DNA of 64,000 nucleotides, taken from Leptolyngbya sp. CCY15150. GTDB taxonomy: Bacteria; Cyanobacteriota; Cyanobacteriia; RECH01. The position numbers were made by a program, and so were the translations under genes. Positions within the stretch are counted from its first letter, which is position 1. Every line of letters starts with the position of its first letter. The stretch spans positions 186,001 through 250,000 of the forward strand of contig NZ_JACSWB010000278.1 of the NCBI RefSeq assembly GCF_016888135.1, given 5' to 3'. The notes beneath the pieces were generated by a model that made no database searches, was not told the origin of the DNA, and saw only the letters and a program-made list of their open reading frames with translations. This document shows positions 8,922 to 17,164 of the stretch, one piece after another.

Positions 8922-9016
8922 GGGGTGTACTACTCTAGTTCCCTGCCCTTAGCTTGCGCTGATGGCCACAGTTAGCCTACCCGATTGCTGTTGGTCAACG
9001 TCCTCTAACCTAGATT

Positions 9017-9490
9017 TCAAGCCAGATCCGGCGGTATGGCTTGGGCATTTTTCCATCGCTGCAATTGTGCCTGAACCAGGGTTTGTAGATCCGATTGGTG
9101 GATCTCTGTACCGGTCGAGAGGTTGCCAGGCTCTTCAAAAAAAACTGTGCTATCTACGGTTTTCATTGATGCAACTTGGAACAGAATATGGATAACAGGA
9201 GTGGGAAATGCCATCAATTGTGGATTTTTAAAGGCAAATGGGGCATTCGCAGCATCATTCAACGTTGGGAATGCGTAAATCACCTTTTTTTCCACAGTGG
9301 GTTCATTTCGACTACTTAGGGTTGTGATAACCCAATTTTGATCCAGGGTCTGCAATACGTAATACTCAGGTCGCTTGAGTCGTTGAGCAAGCTGCTTCAG
9401 TACAGGCGCGATCGCCTCTACCACAGCAGGTGTCTGACCATCCTTAGGAGCTTGGTCAACTAGTGTTTGAATTTGTTGGTCTAAATCCAT
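9017..9490 (-). CDS. Conserved-looking hypothetical protein, 157 aa
   Basis: Soluble 157-residue protein starting MDLDQQIQTLVDQAPKDG, with no membrane span or signal peptide. It reads like a cyanobacteria-restricted family of unknown function; I cannot name a domain. Coding character is supported by a full-length frame with a balanced amphipathic composition. Its 3' part is faced by the promoter at 8893-8921, so antisense control is possible. Confidence 0.7.
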   Translation of the reverse strand: MDLDQQIQTLVDQAPKDGQTPAVVEAIAPVLKQLAQRLKRPEYYVLQTLDQNWVITTLSSRNEPTVEKKVIYAFPTLNDAANAPFAFKNPQLMAFPTPVIHILFQVASMKTVDSTVFFEEPGNLSTGTEIHQSDLQTLVQAQLQRWKNAQAIPPDLA

Positions 9491-10178
9491 AAACGTTTAA
9501 CGGCCTATCCGCAACAGCATCTAACAAGAGCACCGTTTCCCTAGTCTAAACCGTTGTTCCCTCGTCGTTCCGCTTATATTGCCACCATTTGGGGCTAATC
9601 TCCCAGCCAAGTGGTGCAGAAAGCGCTAGACGACTGGCGTGTTTTTCACCAAGGTTTGGATGGGTTAAGCGTGGTTAATTCATCTCAAGCCCGTGATGGG
9701 GGCAGGAATGGGGCTTTTGTCTGGATGGTTTCAGCCGCTTAGCTGGCTGTCGATGGTGCTGGATTTGGGTCGTCCAAGGCTAGGAGGGCGATCGCCATGG
9801 GTTTTGTCACACTCCATATCACCCATACGGGCGTTTCGTCGAATAGTGTTTTATGCTGGATGGGCAAAATGAATGCCGATCTGGGCAGACTGGATCATGG
9901 ATAGATTGCAGGAATACATTGCAGAGATACATTGCCGCATCGATCCATCGCAGCAAGATGGGATGGATCGATGCGGGCAGATGTAGTTTAGCTATGGAAG
10001 GATAGCGGATTGGTGAGAACCAGGCTAGATTCAATCATCAGCGACACTGGTCTAGATCTCTGTCGATGAGTGACTCACTCCAGATCATCTCTGATTCAGC
10101 TAGGTTCTAGCCTATGTCCCGGTGGCTCCTCGGTGGGGCTATCGATGGGATGGGCAGGGTAGATCAGCTCGGTTGTCC
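9491..10178. other. Long hetZ upstream region
   Basis: No convincing gene. It contains a 13-bp direct repeat around 9909-9936 (GCAGGAATACATT / GCAGAGATACATT) and a perfect 15-bp inverted repeat at 9935-9976. The length and structure suggest a regulated upstream region for hetZ. Confidence 0.5.
9935..9976. repeat. Perfect 15-bp inverted repeat
   Basis: CCGCATCGATCCATC (9935-9949) and GATGGATCGATGCGG (9962-9976) are exact complements with a 12-base loop. The element has no T-run, so a terminator is unlikely. It is about 230 bp upstream of the hetZ promoter. Confidence 0.8.
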
Positions 10179-10207
10179 TTGGAGCGGGTCTTGGGAGTGG
10201 GTATACA
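10179..10207 (+). promoter_or_regulatory. Probable hetZ promoter
   Basis: TTGGAG (10179-10184), 17 bp, TATACA (10202-10207). The predicted start near 10214 leaves a leader of about 30 bases containing GGGGAGA as a possible ribosome site. Confidence 0.5.
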
Positions 10208-10243
10208 GTAAACGGTCACTAATCAGGGGAGACCATCTAAAGC

Positions 10244-11353
10244 GTGGGGTCGATTTCTGAACTGCTATTTCAAGAATTCCGGGATGCTACCCAAGCCTCT
10301 GCTCAGAACTGTCGAGAGGTGTCACTTCGTTTAGCTCATGAAGTGAGTCGCATTTGTACCGAGAGCCAGCGTATTCAGCGTTCTGGGGAAGTAGACACCT
10401 GGATGGTGACGCTGGCCCGGCACCGGCTGAATCAATGCCTGAAGTACAACCGTTTGGGGTCGCGGCGGGGACGGGTTGAGCTACACAGCACCCTCAGCGC
10501 TGTGATCTATCGCTACATTACGCCACCCCAGGTGCAGTCTAGCTACCAGGCTCGGCTGACGCTGATTGAAGATTTCCTGCAGGGCTTTTACATCGAGTCG
10601 CTCAATGCCTTTCGTCGGGAAAACCAGGTGCCCAGCGATTATCGGCCGCGTAGCTTGCTGGAGCTGTCGGAATATATGGCGTTTACCGAACGCTATGGCA
10701 AACGGCGCATTCCGCTGCCGGGGCGACGCAGTCAGCAGTTGATTATTCTGCGGGCTCAGACCTTTTCCCAGCAGCAGCCTCCCGAAACCATGGTGGATAT
10801 GGAGCAGGCGGCGGAGGGCAGTAGTCCTGATGGCGATCGCAGTTGGAGTACGGCACCCCTGCAGCAGGTGCGCGAACAAATGGTGGCGCGGGAGCCCGAC
10901 ACGGATGAAAGTTCCCTGCGGCGCACGGTTATTCAAGAGCTAATGGCCTACCTAGAAGAACGGCAGCAGGAAGACTGTGCCAACTATTTTTCTCTGCGGT
11001 TGAAAGATCTGCCAGCCAGCGAGATTGAGGCTATCTTAGGACTAACGCCACGCCAGCGCGACTATTTACAGCAGCGGTTTAAATATCATTTAATTCGCTT
11101 TGCCCTATCCCATCATTGGGAACTGGTGCATCAGTGGCTGGAGGCGGACCTAGAGCGCAACTTTGGTCTGACGCCTCACCAGTGGGCTCGCCTGCAAGAG
11201 CAGATTACGCCGAAGCAGGCAGAACTCTTGCAGTTGAAGCAAGACAAGGTGGAGGATGGGGCGATCGCTCAGATCCTCGGCTGTACCCTCACGCAACTTC
11301 ACAAACAATGGTCAAAACTGCTAGAACTGGCCTGGGAAATTCGCAACAGCTAG
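10244..11353 (+). CDS. hetZ: HetZ-family regulator
   Basis: 369 residues. Long stretches are characteristic of HetZ: the block around RLAHEVSRICTESQRIQ, LARHRLNQCLKYNRLGS, RVELHSTLSAVIYRYITPPQ, and FTERYGKRRIPLPGRRSQQ. In Anabaena HetZ is a DNA-binding regulator needed early in heterocyst differentiation, but it is conserved across filamentous cyanobacteria that make none. The GTG start at 10244 is the first good one. patU follows on the same strand, as in Anabaena hetZ-patU5-patU3. Confidence 0.9.
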   Translation: MGSISELLFQEFRDATQASAQNCREVSLRLAHEVSRICTESQRIQRSGEVDTWMVTLARHRLNQCLKYNRLGSRRGRVELHSTLSAVIYRYITPPQVQSSYQARLTLIEDFLQGFYIESLNAFRRENQVPSDYRPRSLLELSEYMAFTERYGKRRIPLPGRRSQQLIILRAQTFSQQQPPETMVDMEQAAEGSSPDGDRSWSTAPLQQVREQMVAREPDTDESSLRRTVIQELMAYLEERQQEDCANYFSLRLKDLPASEIEAILGLTPRQRDYLQQRFKYHLIRFALSHHWELVHQWLEADLERNFGLTPHQWARLQEQITPKQAELLQLKQDKVEDGAIAQILGCTLTQLHKQWSKLLELAWEIRNS

Positions 11354-11469
11354 CCCTTGAGGCGGTACGGAGCTGGTCTGCTGTAAGGCGTTGGGCGATC
11401 GCTGGATCGTCTGCCTGAAAATTACTCGTGCGATCGCTGATGCAGTATCCGGAGCAACGGGATCAACCC

Positions 11470-12501
11470 ATGAATAAAGACCCAGAAGCGATAAAACATC
11501 TACTTGCATGGCTGTTGCAAGAACCAAGCCTAAGCGCAATGAACCCGTCTGAGATGAATGTGAGCCATGGGGTTGGCTCTGACCCATCTGGGAGTTTGGA
11601 TGCACAGTCTTCAAATCATTTAGACCCCCTCGATTCTGAGGATATAGACCCCACGCTAGAAATCCTTAGTGAATCGAGCCGCCGTTTGTTTGAGCAAACA
11701 TCCTTTGAACTGGGAGATATACCTGTCGTGCAAGACCGTTTCCATGCTCTGTTAAAGCGTCGGCTCCAGTCAGAAATTGAACAGAACCCCCCCCTGTTCC
11801 CCTGGGAGTCCGAACTCTGTGATTATGCCGCTGAGCCTGTAGACTTAGCTACTCCAGCCCTAGTTCCCACTGGGTTTTGGGAGGCTCAGCTCAAAGACCG
11901 TCTCAATAGTCCCGTAGCCCTGCCCGAGGGAGTGCTGGCTACCCTGCTCAGCCAATGCCAAGCGGTGGTGCAACTCTCGCTGCGGGAAGGTGCCAAGCTG
12001 GTGCAGGCTGTAGAAATGCTGTTTCCCGGCGAAGCCCGAACCCTCAATCAACTGGCTGGCTTGGTGTTAGCGCCTCCCACCCGGTCTGAGTCCATGACCT
12101 TGGTCAATCAAACTGGATTGCCGAAAAGCTATGAAGCGGCGACCCAGCCCCAGCAGATGGCCCTGTCGCTGTTGGCAGCGCGGGAAATTTTGAGCCTGTT
12201 GACCTTAGATGTGTCGGCTAGCCAGCCCACCGCTACCCGTCAGTGGCTCACCCCCATGGGCGTGCTCACCCTGACGACGACCTATCAGGCGGATATGGAA
12301 CAGATCCGTATCCAAGGGCAGTTGCCTTGTCAGGGTAGCCTGACGTTGCAGGGGGGAGATGCCCAAGCGACGGCTCAACGGTCTAGCGAAGGCCGTCTGG
12401 GCGTGGAGTTGTTTGATATTACACCAGGGCAAACCTATACGCTGACCATTAATGCAGCCGGGTTAACCCAACCTCTCCTCTTTGCCATCCACCCCCATTA
12501 G
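11470..12501 (+). CDS. patU: PatU pattern-formation protein, unsplit form
   Basis: About 343 residues starting MNKDPEAIKHLLAWLLQEPS. The place next to hetZ and the overall layout (short N-terminal segment, acidic linker, then a C-terminal domain) match PatU. In Anabaena this is divided into patU5 and patU3; here it is one frame. ATG 11440 or GTG 11428 would lengthen the N-terminus and cannot be excluded. Identity rests mainly on context and partial recognition. The function in a non-heterocystous strain is unknown. Confidence 0.75.
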   Translation: MNKDPEAIKHLLAWLLQEPSLSAMNPSEMNVSHGVGSDPSGSLDAQSSNHLDPLDSEDIDPTLEILSESSRRLFEQTSFELGDIPVVQDRFHALLKRRLQSEIEQNPPLFPWESELCDYAAEPVDLATPALVPTGFWEAQLKDRLNSPVALPEGVLATLLSQCQAVVQLSLREGAKLVQAVEMLFPGEARTLNQLAGLVLAPPTRSESMTLVNQTGLPKSYEAATQPQQMALSLLAAREILSLLTLDVSASQPTATRQWLTPMGVLTLTTTYQADMEQIRIQGQLPCQGSLTLQGGDAQATAQRSSEGRLGVELFDITPGQTYTLTINAAGLTQPLLFAIHPH

Positions 12502-12871
12502 CCTCCTAGGACTTCGATGTCATCTGCGCCCCAGCGCGGGGCCCAGCGTGAGCGATCGCCATCATTGGGGAGGGCCAGTATGTGTCCTAGGCTAAAACCA
12601 TCACGGCGCGTCTCAAGTATCCAACTTGATGGCGCGCCGTTTGCATGGGGGCTGCGTGACGGATGGGTTGAGGACAAAGGTTGATCCCTAGGATTCACCC
12701 CTGAGCCCGTCCTCAACTGTGTCTAACTGTGCCAAACGGTTAAGAAAAAGGGCGATCGCGATCTACCGGCCCTAAAAACACCGTATGGTTTTTAATGAGA
12801 CGGGTTGTGCTGTAGCCTACGCCTCTATGGTGCGGAGCACAACATACCTTACGCATTGGGAACCTTAAGCT
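12502..12871. other. patU-acs intergenic region with imperfect hairpin
   Basis: No gene seen. An imperfect inverted repeat at 12604-12639 (CGGCGCG...CAAGT / ACTTG...CGCGCCG) followed by TTT may terminate patU. The acs promoter presumably lies in the last 100 bases; TTGTGC near 12807 is the only -35-like motif. Confidence 0.45.
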
Positions 12872-14842
12872 ATGTCAGAATCTACAATTGAGTCGGGTTT
12901 ACAGGAGAAGCGGGTTTTCTATCCCTCGGCTGAGTTTTCGTCCCAGGCGCAGGTGAAGAGCCTCGATGAGTATCAGCAACTCTATGATCGCGCTCAGGCA
13001 GATCCGCAAACATTTTGGGCCGAGTTGGCTGAGCAAGAACTGCATTGGTTCCAGCCTTGGCATACCGTTTTGGACTGGCAACCTCCCTTTGCACAGTGGT
13101 TTGTGGGAGGGCAGACCAATGTTTCGTACAACTGCTTGGATCGCCATCTCACCACTTGGCGGCGGAATAAAGCGGCGCTGATCTGGGAAGGCGAACCCGG
13201 CGACTCCCGCACCCTCACCTATGCTCAGCTTCATCGGGAGGTGTGCCAATTTGCCAATGCGCTCAAGCAGTTGGGCGTGGGCAAGGGGGATGTGGTGGGC
13301 ATTTATATGCCAATGATCCCGGAAGCAGCGATCGCCATGTTGGCCTGTGCTCGGATCGGTGCGCCCCACAGTGTAGTGTTCGGCGGCTTCAGTGCGGAGG
13401 CCGTACGCGATCGCCTAGCCGATGGTAAGGCTAAGTTGGTGGTGACGGCGGATGGCGGATGGCGGAAAGATGCCATCGTGCCCCTGAAAACCCAGGTGGA
13501 TCGAGCGATCGCGGATGGTGCGGTGCCGACCGTGGAGAACGTGCTGGTAGTGCGGCGCACCGGGCAGGACATTGACATGCAGCCAGGGCGCGACCATTGG
13601 TGGCACGATCTCCAGCCCACCGTGTCGGCAGATTGCCCGGCAGAACCCATGGACAGTGAAGACGTGCTGTTCGTGCTCTACACCTCCGGCAGCACCGGCA
13701 AACCCAAGGGTGTGGTGCATACCACGGCGGGCTACAACCTCTACGCCCACATGACCACCAAGTGGATCTTCGATCTCCAGGATACCGATGTCTACTGGTG
13801 TACAGCAGATGTGGGCTGGATTACCGGACATAGCTACATCGTCTATGGCCCGCTCTCGAATGGGGCCACCAGCGTCATGTATGAAGGCGCACCCCGTCCC
13901 TCCAATCCCGGTTGTTTCTGGGATGTGGTAGAAAAATATGGCGTCACCATTTTCTACACTGCTCCCACCGCAATTCGGGCTTTTATCAAAATGGGGTCAG
14001 ACTTACCCCAAGCTCGTGACCTGTCCTCCCTGCGCCTGCTGGGTACTGTGGGCGAACCCATTAACCCAGAAGCCTGGATGTGGTATCACACGGTGATTGG
14101 CAAGGAACGCTGTCCTATTGTGGATACCTGGTGGCAAACGGAGACTGGTGGTGTGATGATTACGCCGCTGCCGGGAGCAACGCCTACCAAGCCAGGCTCA
14201 GCTACTCGACCGTTACCGGGCATTTTGGCAGATGTGGTTGACCTAGATGGTAACTCAGTACCAGATAACGAGGGCGGCTATCTAGTGGTTCGCCATCCTT
14301 GGCCAGGAATGATGCGCACGGTCTACGGCGACCCCGATCGCTTCCGGCGTACCTATTGGGAGCATATTCCCCCCAAAGATGGTCGGTATCTCTACTTTGC
14401 CGGGGATGGAGCCCGGCGGGATGAAGATGGCTACTTCTGGGTGATGGGGCGCGTGGATGATGTGATCAACGTCGCGGGGCATCGTCTGGGCACCATGGAG
14501 ATTGAATCTGCCTTAGTGTCCCACCCTGCCGTGGCGGAAGCCGCTGTCGTGGGGCGTCCTGATGAGGTGAAGGGGAATGAAATTGTTGCCTTCGTCACCT
14601 TAGAGAGCGATCAAGAACCTACTGAGGAATTAGCTAAGGCGCTGAAAAAACACGTTGGGCAAGAAATTGGAGCGATCGCTCGTCCGGGTGATATTCGCTT
14701 CAGTGATGCCTTACCCAAGACGCGATCGGGTAAGATCATGCGTCGTTTATTGCGATCGATTGCTTCTGGGCAAGAAGTGTCTGGAGATACGTCAACCCTA
14801 GAAGATCGCTCGGTGCTCGATAAGCTACGGGGTGGCGCGTAG
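12872..14842 (+). CDS. acs: Acetyl-CoA synthetase (AMP-forming)
   Basis: 656 residues, the usual length. It has the AMP-binding P-loop [19 protein letters not shown], the TWWQTETGG motif, and the C-terminal acetylation/catalytic lysine motif [14 protein letters not shown]. It activates acetate to acetyl-CoA through acetyl-AMP in the cytoplasm. It is a single transcription unit ending in a clear terminator hairpin. Confidence 0.98.
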   Translation: MSESTIESGLQEKRVFYPSAEFSSQAQVKSLDEYQQLYDRAQADPQTFWAELAEQELHWFQPWHTVLDWQPPFAQWFVGGQTNVSYNCLDRHLTTWRRNKAALIWEGEPGDSRTLTYAQLHREVCQFANALKQLGVGKGDVVGIYMPMIPEAAIAMLACARIGAPHSVVFGGFSAEAVRDRLADGKAKLVVTADGGWRKDAIVPLKTQVDRAIADGAVPTVENVLVVRRTGQDIDMQPGRDHWWHDLQPTVSADCPAEPMDSEDVLFVLYTSGSTGKPKGVVHTTAGYNLYAHMTTKWIFDLQDTDVYWCTADVGWITGHSYIVYGPLSNGATSVMYEGAPRPSNPGCFWDVVEKYGVTIFYTAPTAIRAFIKMGSDLPQARDLSSLRLLGTVGEPINPEAWMWYHTVIGKERCPIVDTWWQTETGGVMITPLPGATPTKPGSATRPLPGILADVVDLDGNSVPDNEGGYLVVRHPWPGMMRTVYGDPDRFRRTYWEHIPPKDGRYLYFAGDGARRDEDGYFWVMGRVDDVINVAGHRLGTMEIESALVSHPAVAEAAVVGRPDEVKGNEIVAFVTLESDQEPTEELAKALKKHVGQEIGAIARPGDIRFSDALPKTRSGKIMRRLLRSIASGQEVSGDTSTLEDRSVLDKLRGGA

Positions 14843-14869
14843 ACTCAACGGTTAAGCGTCAACCTTGAA

Positions 14870-14910
14870 CATCTGAGGGTGGGGAGTTTCCTCACCCTCA
14901 GATGTTTCTG
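14870..14910 (+). terminator. acs terminator
   Basis: Perfect 12-bp stem CATCTGAGGGTG / CACCCTCAGATG with an 11-base loop, then TTTCTGCT. It starts 28 bases after the acs stop. Confidence 0.85.
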
Positions 14911-15012
14911 CTAGTGGTGCTTGTGTCGTGAATAACACAAGGTTAATGACGTCACAACTATGGCAGACTCTACGGCATTTCTGCCGGTGAATGCAACGTG
15001 CTGCAAAAGTTT

Positions 15013-15039
15013 TTCGATTGCTTCGATTGCTTCGATTAT
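15013..15039. repeat. Triplicated TTCGATTGC units
   Basis: TTCGATTGC, TTCGATTGC, TTCGATTAT in direct tandem. The third copy overlaps the -35 of the toxin-antitoxin promoter. It could be a site for autoregulation by the antitoxin. Confidence 0.55.
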
Positions 15040-15059
15040 TGCGTTTGGCGAGCTATACT
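15031..15059 (+). promoter_or_regulatory. Toxin-antitoxin promoter
   Basis: TTCGAT (15031-15036), 17 bp, TATACT (15054-15059), 33 bases before the antitoxin ATG. Confidence 0.5.
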
Positions 15060-15092
15060 GTTGGACAAGAGATGCAAAGCTGGAAGGGTACT

Positions 15093-15581
15093 ATGGCTAA
15101 AAACATCACTAATGCTCAAGCAATGATTGCGCCAACTGCCGCCGATACAGCGCTTGCGCGTGAGTCAAGCCGTCAACTGTCAAAATTTCTAGATAAATAT
15201 TCTCTGGTTGGTAGCCAAGTGCCAGACGTCCGTCTGCTTGTGCAAGCAGATAATGAACCAGAAGAGGTGGTTGTTATTCCAGCTTCTGCCTTTCGCCTTT
15301 TGACGGATATTCTGGCGCAGATGGCTTGTGGTAATGCGGTCACGTTGATTCCTGTACATGCTGAATTGTCTACTCAACAGGCAGCAGATCTGCTAAATGT
15401 ATCTCGCCCATTTTTAATTAGTTTGATTGAGAATGACAAGATTCCGTATCGAAACGTCGGAACCCATCGTCGGATACGCTTTGATGATCTCATGACGTAT
15501 AAGCAGTCCATTGATCAAGCACGACTTCAAACGCTTGAAGAGCTTGCACGCGAGGCCCAAGAGCTTGACATGGGCTATTGA
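15093..15581 (+). CDS. Excisionase/HTH-type antitoxin
   Basis: 162 residues. The C-terminal half carries an excisionase-family helix-turn-helix (LSTQQAADLLNVSRPFLISL, then GTHRRIRFDDLMTYK). The N-terminal half is an unnamed dimerisation-like region. It is followed by a PIN gene with a TGATG stop/start overlap, the usual antitoxin-toxin order. GGAAGG at 15082 places the start at ATG 15093; upstream in-frame starts lack a ribosome site. It should neutralise the PIN toxin and repress its own promoter. Confidence 0.8.
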   Translation: MAKNITNAQAMIAPTAADTALARESSRQLSKFLDKYSLVGSQVPDVRLLVQADNEPEEVVVIPASAFRLLTDILAQMACGNAVTLIPVHAELSTQQAADLLNVSRPFLISLIENDKIPYRNVGTHRRIRFDDLMTYKQSIDQARLQTLEELAREAQELDMGY

Positions 15582-16153
15582 TGGTGGGCAGTCTCATCGC
15601 CTTATTCGATGCATGTGTTCTCTATCCAGCTCCTCTTCGCGACTTTTTGATGCACTTGGCACTAACCGATCTATTTCGTGCAAAATGGACTGACGAGATT
15701 CATGATGAGTGGATTCGAAATTTACTGAAGAACAGAGCCGATCTCACGCAGGAGCGCCTTCAACGCACTAGAAATCTAATGAACAGTCATGTGCGCGACT
15801 GTCTAGTGTTTGGCTATGAAGAGCTGATTCCATCTCTGACCTTGCCTGATCAGAGCGATCGCCATGTTCTAGCGGCTGCAATTTATTCTGGTGCTGATGT
15901 TATTGTTACTTACAATTTATCCGATTTTCCAGCCAATACCCTTAGGCAGTATGGCATTGAGGCTCAACATCCTGATAGGTTTATTACCTATTTAATGGAT
16001 TTGGCTCCAGTAGCAATCTGTGATGCTGCTAGACGACAGCGCATGAGCTTGAAAAACCCGCCTCAAAGTGTTGATACATTGCTCGCAGCTTATGAACAAC
16101 AGGGATTATTTCAGACGGTGGCAGCACTGAGATTGTACAGTGAATTTCTCTGA
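15581..16153 (+). CDS. PIN-domain ribonuclease toxin
   Basis: 190 residues. The PIN acidic residues are visible: D in ALFDACVLYP near residue 8, E in the DEIHDEW segment, D in DQSDRHVLAAAI near 90, and D in YNLSDFP near 110. It is translationally coupled to the HTH antitoxin by TGATG. PIN toxins of this class cleave RNA and are inactive when bound to the antitoxin. The C-terminal 60 residues go beyond the PIN core. Fewer HIP1 sites than in the neighbours fits a mobile module, but is only suggestive. Confidence 0.82.
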   Translation: MVGSLIALFDACVLYPAPLRDFLMHLALTDLFRAKWTDEIHDEWIRNLLKNRADLTQERLQRTRNLMNSHVRDCLVFGYEELIPSLTLPDQSDRHVLAAAIYSGADVIVTYNLSDFPANTLRQYGIEAQHPDRFITYLMDLAPVAICDAARRQRMSLKNPPQSVDTLLAAYEQQGLFQTVAALRLYSEFL

Positions 16154-16220
16154 AACGCTCAGACTTTTGCCAGTTTGATAGTTCCCATGATTTATGGTTC
16201 GCTCCAAGTAAAGTGTGTGG

Positions 16221-16298
16221 TAGCGTGCTGTTAGGCGAAGCCGTAACGCACTGCCTTGAAACGCTGAAATGCATTAGCGATAGCGTAATGCATCCTAC
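16221..16298 (+). repeat. Interspersed palindromic repeat, family A copy 1
   Basis: Core TGCTGTTAGGCGAAGCCGTA followed by ACGCAC, then a second arm ending TAGCGTAATGCATCC. Related copies occur at 42141-42219 and, inverted, at 46283-46350. It lies just after the PIN toxin in a 316-base gap with no gene. Confidence 0.75.
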
Positions 16299-16469
16299 AA
16301 AAATAGAGATTTCTGCTTAGCGATTTCATTCAACGGTGAAAATCAGGGTTGAGCTTTTTGAATCAAAAGATTGAGACTTAATCCATACAAGTACGACTGT
16401 GGATGGGTAGCGTACACTGAAAGAACCAAATGCTGACGATGATGCCTGAGCTTGCTGTGAGGTGGGACG

Positions 16470-17159
16470 ATGCGAATTTTGTTGGTTGATGATGAGCCAG
16501 CTTTGACGGGCCCTCTCAGTCGCGTGCTGACGCGGGAGGGCTACCAGGTGGATATCACCCACGATGGTTTGGAGGGGAGTCAGCTTGCCCAGTCCGGTGG
16601 CTATGATGTCCTGATTCTTGACTGGATGCTTCCGGCCCTGAGTGGTTTGGAGCTTTGTCAGCAGTTGCGGGCGCAGGGTGATACGACGCCGGTGCTGTTT
16701 CTGACGGCGAAAGATACCTTGGATGATCGGGTGGAGGGGTTGGATGCTGGGGCGGATGACTATCTGGTGAAGCCCTTTGAGCTGCGGGAACTGTTGGCGC
16801 GGGTGCGGGCCCTGCTGCGCCGCCCGCCTACCCTTGAGCCCAGTCCTACATCCCGGTTGCAGGTGGATGATCTGGTGCTGAATCTAGCCAACCAGGTTGC
16901 TCATCGAGGCGATCGCTCTATTGATTTATCTGAAAAAGAAAGTCAGCTTCTAGCCTACCTCATGCGTCATGCTAATGATGTATTGACCCATGAACAGATT
17001 CAGCAACACCTTTGGTCTGCCGATGAACGTCCGAGCAGTAATGCCCTGGCTGCCCAAATTCGTCTGCTGCGCCGCAAGATAGAGCATGATGGTGAACCAC
17101 AGCTTATTCATACAGTCTATGGTAAAGGCTACCGACTGGGGGAGATGTCTCCTGGCTGA
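16470..17159 (+). CDS. rppA: OmpR-family response regulator, RppA-like
   Basis: 229 residues. The receiver domain has acidic DDE (7-9), phosphoacceptor D51 in LILDWMLP, T79 and K101 (DDYLVKPF). A winged-helix effector follows (about 125-225) with ELSEKESQLL-like and IRLLRRKIE motifs. Overall it resembles the cyanobacterial RppA group, which controls photosynthesis-related genes. The usual RppB sensor kinase is not next to it: uvrB converges only five bases away. The name is therefore provisional. Confidence 0.8.
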   Translation: MRILLVDDEPALTGPLSRVLTREGYQVDITHDGLEGSQLAQSGGYDVLILDWMLPALSGLELCQQLRAQGDTTPVLFLTAKDTLDDRVEGLDAGADDYLVKPFELRELLARVRALLRRPPTLEPSPTSRLQVDDLVLNLANQVAHRGDRSIDLSEKESQLLAYLMRHANDVLTHEQIQQHLWSADERPSSNALAAQIRLLRRKIEHDGEPQLIHTVYGKGYRLGEMSPG

Positions 17160-17164
17160 GGGGT

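Noticed and set aside
8962-9195. 77-codon plus-strand frame after the tandem-palindrome promoter
   Set aside because: It could be translated, but the Trp/Cys/Pro-rich sequence looks like a shadow of the opposite gene. Antisense RNA is at least as likely.
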